Assembly (NCBI GenBank): GCA_024695865.1
Contig: JAILHI010000030.1
Span: forward strand, 1-53,414
Reading direction: 5' to 3'
DNA length: 53,414 nucleotides
Origin: Candidatus Gastranaerophilales bacterium
Lineage (GTDB): Bacteria > Cyanobacteriota > Vampirovibrionia > Gastranaerophilales > Gastranaerophilaceae
Numbering within the stretch: position 1 is the first letter of the stretch; each line of letters starts with the position of its first letter. Positions 53,357-53,414 of this stretch are shown here, piece after piece. The notes below the pieces were generated by a model, which saw only the letters and a program-made list of their open reading frames with translations, did no database searches and had not been told where the DNA came from. The position numbers were made by a program, and so were the translations under genes.

Positions 53357-53414
53357 TTATTTTATAATTTTACATTCCAGATAGGGAAGTTTAATTATAT
53401 CGGTTTTTTCCGTA
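53357..53414 (-). CDS. Possible 3' end of a gene running in from the right edge
   Basis: Minus-strand frame reads TEKTDIIKLPYLECKIIK then TAA and is open to the window edge. The residue mix looks protein-like, and the following promoter fits a gene boundary, but 18 codons are too few to be sure. Confidence 0.35.
   Translation of the reverse strand, partial: TEKTDIIKLPYLECKIIK

Overview
The window comes from a low-GC bacterium with an outer membrane. It carries two giant C-terminal-barrel autotransporters and a lipid-linked surface-polysaccharide cluster. The proteins are rich in Lys/Asn/Ile. Many ribosome sites are AAGGAG/AGGAGG-like, and several promoters have an extended -10 (TGN-TATAAT). 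Chlamydial-Pmp-type GGAIYN repeats, a SepF-like protein, a DUF1015 protein and many TPR proteins would fit a gut Vampirovibrionia/Gastranaerophilales (non-photosynthetic cyanobacterial relative) or possibly Elusimicrobiota. This placement is inference, because no rRNA gene is present.

Layout. Positions 1-5000 hold two TPR proteins in opposite orientation (the first cut by the window edge). Between them lie a roughly 1-kb non-coding tract with repeated promoter/hairpin units and a candidate terminated small RNA, a double-winged-helix protein, an unknown 325-residue protein and a small SepF-like protein. A tRNA-Val(UAC) lies at 5140-5215. Positions 5595-30120 are two head-to-tail autotransporter adhesins of 5491 and 2637 residues. 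Each has a signal peptide, a long repetitive beta-helix-type passenger and a related beta-barrel, and each has its own extended -10 promoter and terminator. They are followed by a HEAT-like protein and a PglK/MsbA-like ABC exporter.

Positions 33-40 kb are mostly housekeeping. On the minus strand is a STAS protein translationally coupled to RsmI, next to an unknown secreted/membrane protein. On the plus strand are a GH13-like enzyme coupled to NagZ, a small secreted Lys/Ala-rich protein, UppS coupled to RdgB, and a DUF1015 protein.

From 41.7 kb to the end is a surface glycan (O-antigen/capsule) locus. It contains a DegT-type sugar aminotransferase, five glycosyltransferase-class genes (three GT2, one GT4 and a WcaJ-like initiating phosphotransferase), a Wzx flippase, a Wzy polymerase, an integral-membrane acyltransferase, a hexapeptide acetyltransferase and a PIG-L deacetylase. 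UppS supplies the undecaprenyl carrier used by the initiating transferase and by Wzx/Wzy. Most genes run in tightly overlapping operons on alternating strands.

The most unusual content is the pair of giant adhesins with long-period internal repeats, the promoter-repeat/ncRNA-like tract at 1085-1982, and several dispersed non-coding repeat families.
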